54,492 nucleotides of DNA from Oscillospiraceae bacterium (GTDB lineage Bacteria > Bacillota > Clostridia > Oscillospirales > WRJC01), in contig WRMA01000003.1 in assembly GCA_009777355.1 (NCBI GenBank), positions 1-54,492 on the forward strand, read 5' to 3'. Of the stretch, positions 53,299-54,492 are shown piece by piece. The notes under the pieces are model-generated. The model did not search any database, had not been told where the DNA came from, and worked only from the letters and a program-made list of their open reading frames with translations. Made by a program: the position numbers and the translations under genes. How positions within the stretch are numbered: position 1 is the first letter of the stretch; the number at the start of each line of letters is the position of its first letter.

Positions 53299-53327
53299 TT
53301 GACATAATCATAAAATAATAATAAAAT
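53299..53327 (+). promoter_or_regulatory. Promoter of the solute-binding lipoprotein gene
   Basis: TTGACA (53299-53304), 17 bases, TAAAAT (53322-53327), about 57 bases before the ATG. Confidence 0.7.
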
Positions 53328-53383
53328 ATAAATAATTTTAATAAGTGTGAATTAATATAAATTTTATTCGGAGGATATATTAT

Positions 53384-54492
53384 ATGAAAAAAATAATTGC
53401 GTTTATGATTATTTTCGCGTTTATTTCCGCGATTTTGATTTCGTGCGGGGATAATAATACAGATGGGAATAATACCGGCGGAGACGACGTTCCCGGGCAG
53501 GACGCGCCCGGACTAGGCGGCGAAGACGAAGGAAATCCCGCGGAGGCTAAAATACTGCCCGATTTACCCGAGGACGTTCGTTATGACGGACAAACGTTCA
53601 CGTTTCTTGCCCACAAGCAGGATACCCCCGGCTGGGACTGGGTAGAGTCCGACCCGAGGGAACTCGTCGCCGAAGAAGAGAACAGCGAGCCGATTAACGA
53701 CGCCGTCTACGCGAGAAACATGGCAATCAGAGAAAAATACGGGATTGAGATAGCTATGTTTGCGGACTCGGCGGAAGATTCGATTATCAGGCGGGTCGTG
53801 AACGCGGGAGATTCTACCTACGACGCCGTTCTGATATATAATAATAACGTTCCCGGAGTCGTTACGGGGGGAGCGCTTGCGGAAGTTTCGACGCTGCCGT
53901 ATATAGATTTAAGCAAACCCTGGTGGGACCCGGGAGTAAACGGAATGTCGATAGCCAACAAACAGTTTCTTTTGGCGGGCGATTTACTGATTCTGGACAA
54001 CGAAGCGACGAACGCGATTATCTTTAATAAGGATTTGATGGCGACTCTCGGAATGGAGCTGCCGTACGGTCTCGTAAACGAAGGCAAATGGACGTTCGAC
54101 GCGATGCTCGAGATGACGAAGGACGTCGAAATGGACTTGAACGGCGACGGCGTTTTGAACTATGCCGACGACAGATTCTCGTTTATGGTGTTCAACGACA
54201 CGCTTCAGGCGTTTCTCGTCGCGGGGGGCGGACAGTTCTCGTCGAAGGACGCGAACGATATACCCTATATGAGCTTTGCGGACGAAAAGAGCCTCGCCGT
54301 TCTGGATAAGGCGATGGACTTGATGTACACGAACAGTAATCAGGGAGTATTTAACGTCCAGTCGGTAGACGCGGGCTCGGGAAACGTAACGTGGATGAGG
54401 GCGTATTACGACACGTTTTTTGAGGACAGGGCCCTGTTCATGTGGATAAGAATGAGGGTCGTCGAAGTGTTCAGGGGAATGGAGAGCAATTT
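53384..54492 (+). CDS. Extracellular solute-binding lipoprotein, sugar ABC transporter type (3' end outside window)
   Basis: The ORF is open to the right edge, about 369 residues, so the track missed it. It begins with a signal peptide and lipobox ISCG near residue 21, then a Gly/Asp/Asn-rich linker of about 35 residues. The body resembles family 1-type binding proteins (YDAVLIYNNNVPGVV, IIFNKDLMATLGMELP). DLNGDGVLNYADD is a calcium-loop motif seen in many such proteins. GGAGG lies 9 bases before the ATG. The ligand and permease genes would be outside the window. Confidence 0.85.
   Translation, partial: MKKIIAFMIIFAFISAILISCGDNNTDGNNTGGDDVPGQDAPGLGGEDEGNPAEAKILPDLPEDVRYDGQTFTFLAHKQDTPGWDWVESDPRELVAEEENSEPINDAVYARNMAIREKYGIEIAMFADSAEDSIIRRVVNAGDSTYDAVLIYNNNVPGVVTGGALAEVSTLPYIDLSKPWWDPGVNGMSIANKQFLLAGDLLILDNEATNAIIFNKDLMATLGMELPYGLVNEGKWTFDAMLEMTKDVEMDLNGDGVLNYADDRFSFMVFNDTLQAFLVAGGGQFSSKDANDIPYMSFADEKSLAVLDKAMDLMYTNSNQGVFNVQSVDAGSGNVTWMRAYYDTFFEDRALFMWIRMRVVEVFRGMESN

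Overview
The window reads as a chromosomal segment of a spore-forming, anaerobic Firmicute of the class Clostridia, probably an uncultured host-associated lineage. Evidence for this: the rqcP-yabP-yabQ-divIC sporulation and division cluster; an L7Ae-like gene in front of rpsL-rpsG-fusA-tuf; the nnrD-lipoprotein-alr order known around Bacillus ydcC-alrA; a four-subunit 2-oxoacid:ferredoxin oxidoreductase and a clostridial-type ferredoxin; Shine-Dalgarno sites close to GGAGG; and promoters close to TTGACA-17-TATAAT. No rRNA, tRNA, CRISPR array, phage or autonomous transposase was seen.

Layout. 1-6 kb: partial HD-GYP phosphodiesterase, nth, glyA, then nnrD-lipoprotein-alr. 6-12.5 kb, all minus: a COG2403 P-loop protein, a sugar-phosphate isomerase, an esterase, a DUF1576 membrane protein, DUF3842 and a membrane-anchored propeller-like protein. 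12.9-18 kb: GH38 alpha-mannosidase, DHH phosphoesterase, Gfo/Idh/MocA oxidoreductase. 18.1-21.4 kb, minus: HepT-MntA-thrS-antitoxin-RelE, with thrS tightly sandwiched between two toxin-antitoxin modules. 21.5-26.5 kb: the str operon. 26.6-28.6 kb: HAD hydrolase and pgk. 28.6-35.8 kb, minus: ispDF, vorABC plus ferredoxin, a ParA-like ATPase, an AEC carrier, a CapA lipoprotein. 36-38.5 kb: a PAS/degenerate-ATPase protein and gap. 38.5-41.5 kb, minus: amidohydrolase and the sporulation cluster. 41.6-44.5 kb: rpsB-tsf enclosed by two near-identical inverted repeats and flanked by small-RNA loci. 44.5-54.5 kb, plus: ispE, ferredoxin, a methyltransferase, an HD nucleotidase, a small carbohydrate cluster, prfB, glyQS and the start of an ABC sugar-binding lipoprotein.

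Metabolic picture: folate and one-carbon metabolism (glyA), the MEP isoprenoid pathway split over ispDF and ispE, glycolysis (gap and pgk at separate loci), ferredoxin-linked oxidation of branched 2-oxoacids, and intracellular handling of mannosides and uronic acid-type sugars.

Four themes stand out. (1) Several families of small palindromic elements (about 30 to 230 bp) have inserted at gene ends and now supply a Shine-Dalgarno, a stop codon, a C-terminal tail and an internal peptide of host genes. (2) Three intergenic loci carry consensus promoters driving structured RNAs without recognisable ORFs. They resemble antitoxin RNAs of type I modules that lack a toxin. (3) Ribosomal protein S12 carries Arg at both classical streptomycin-resistance lysine positions. 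(4) The tetranucleotide GATC is almost absent from the whole window, which points to GATC-directed restriction.
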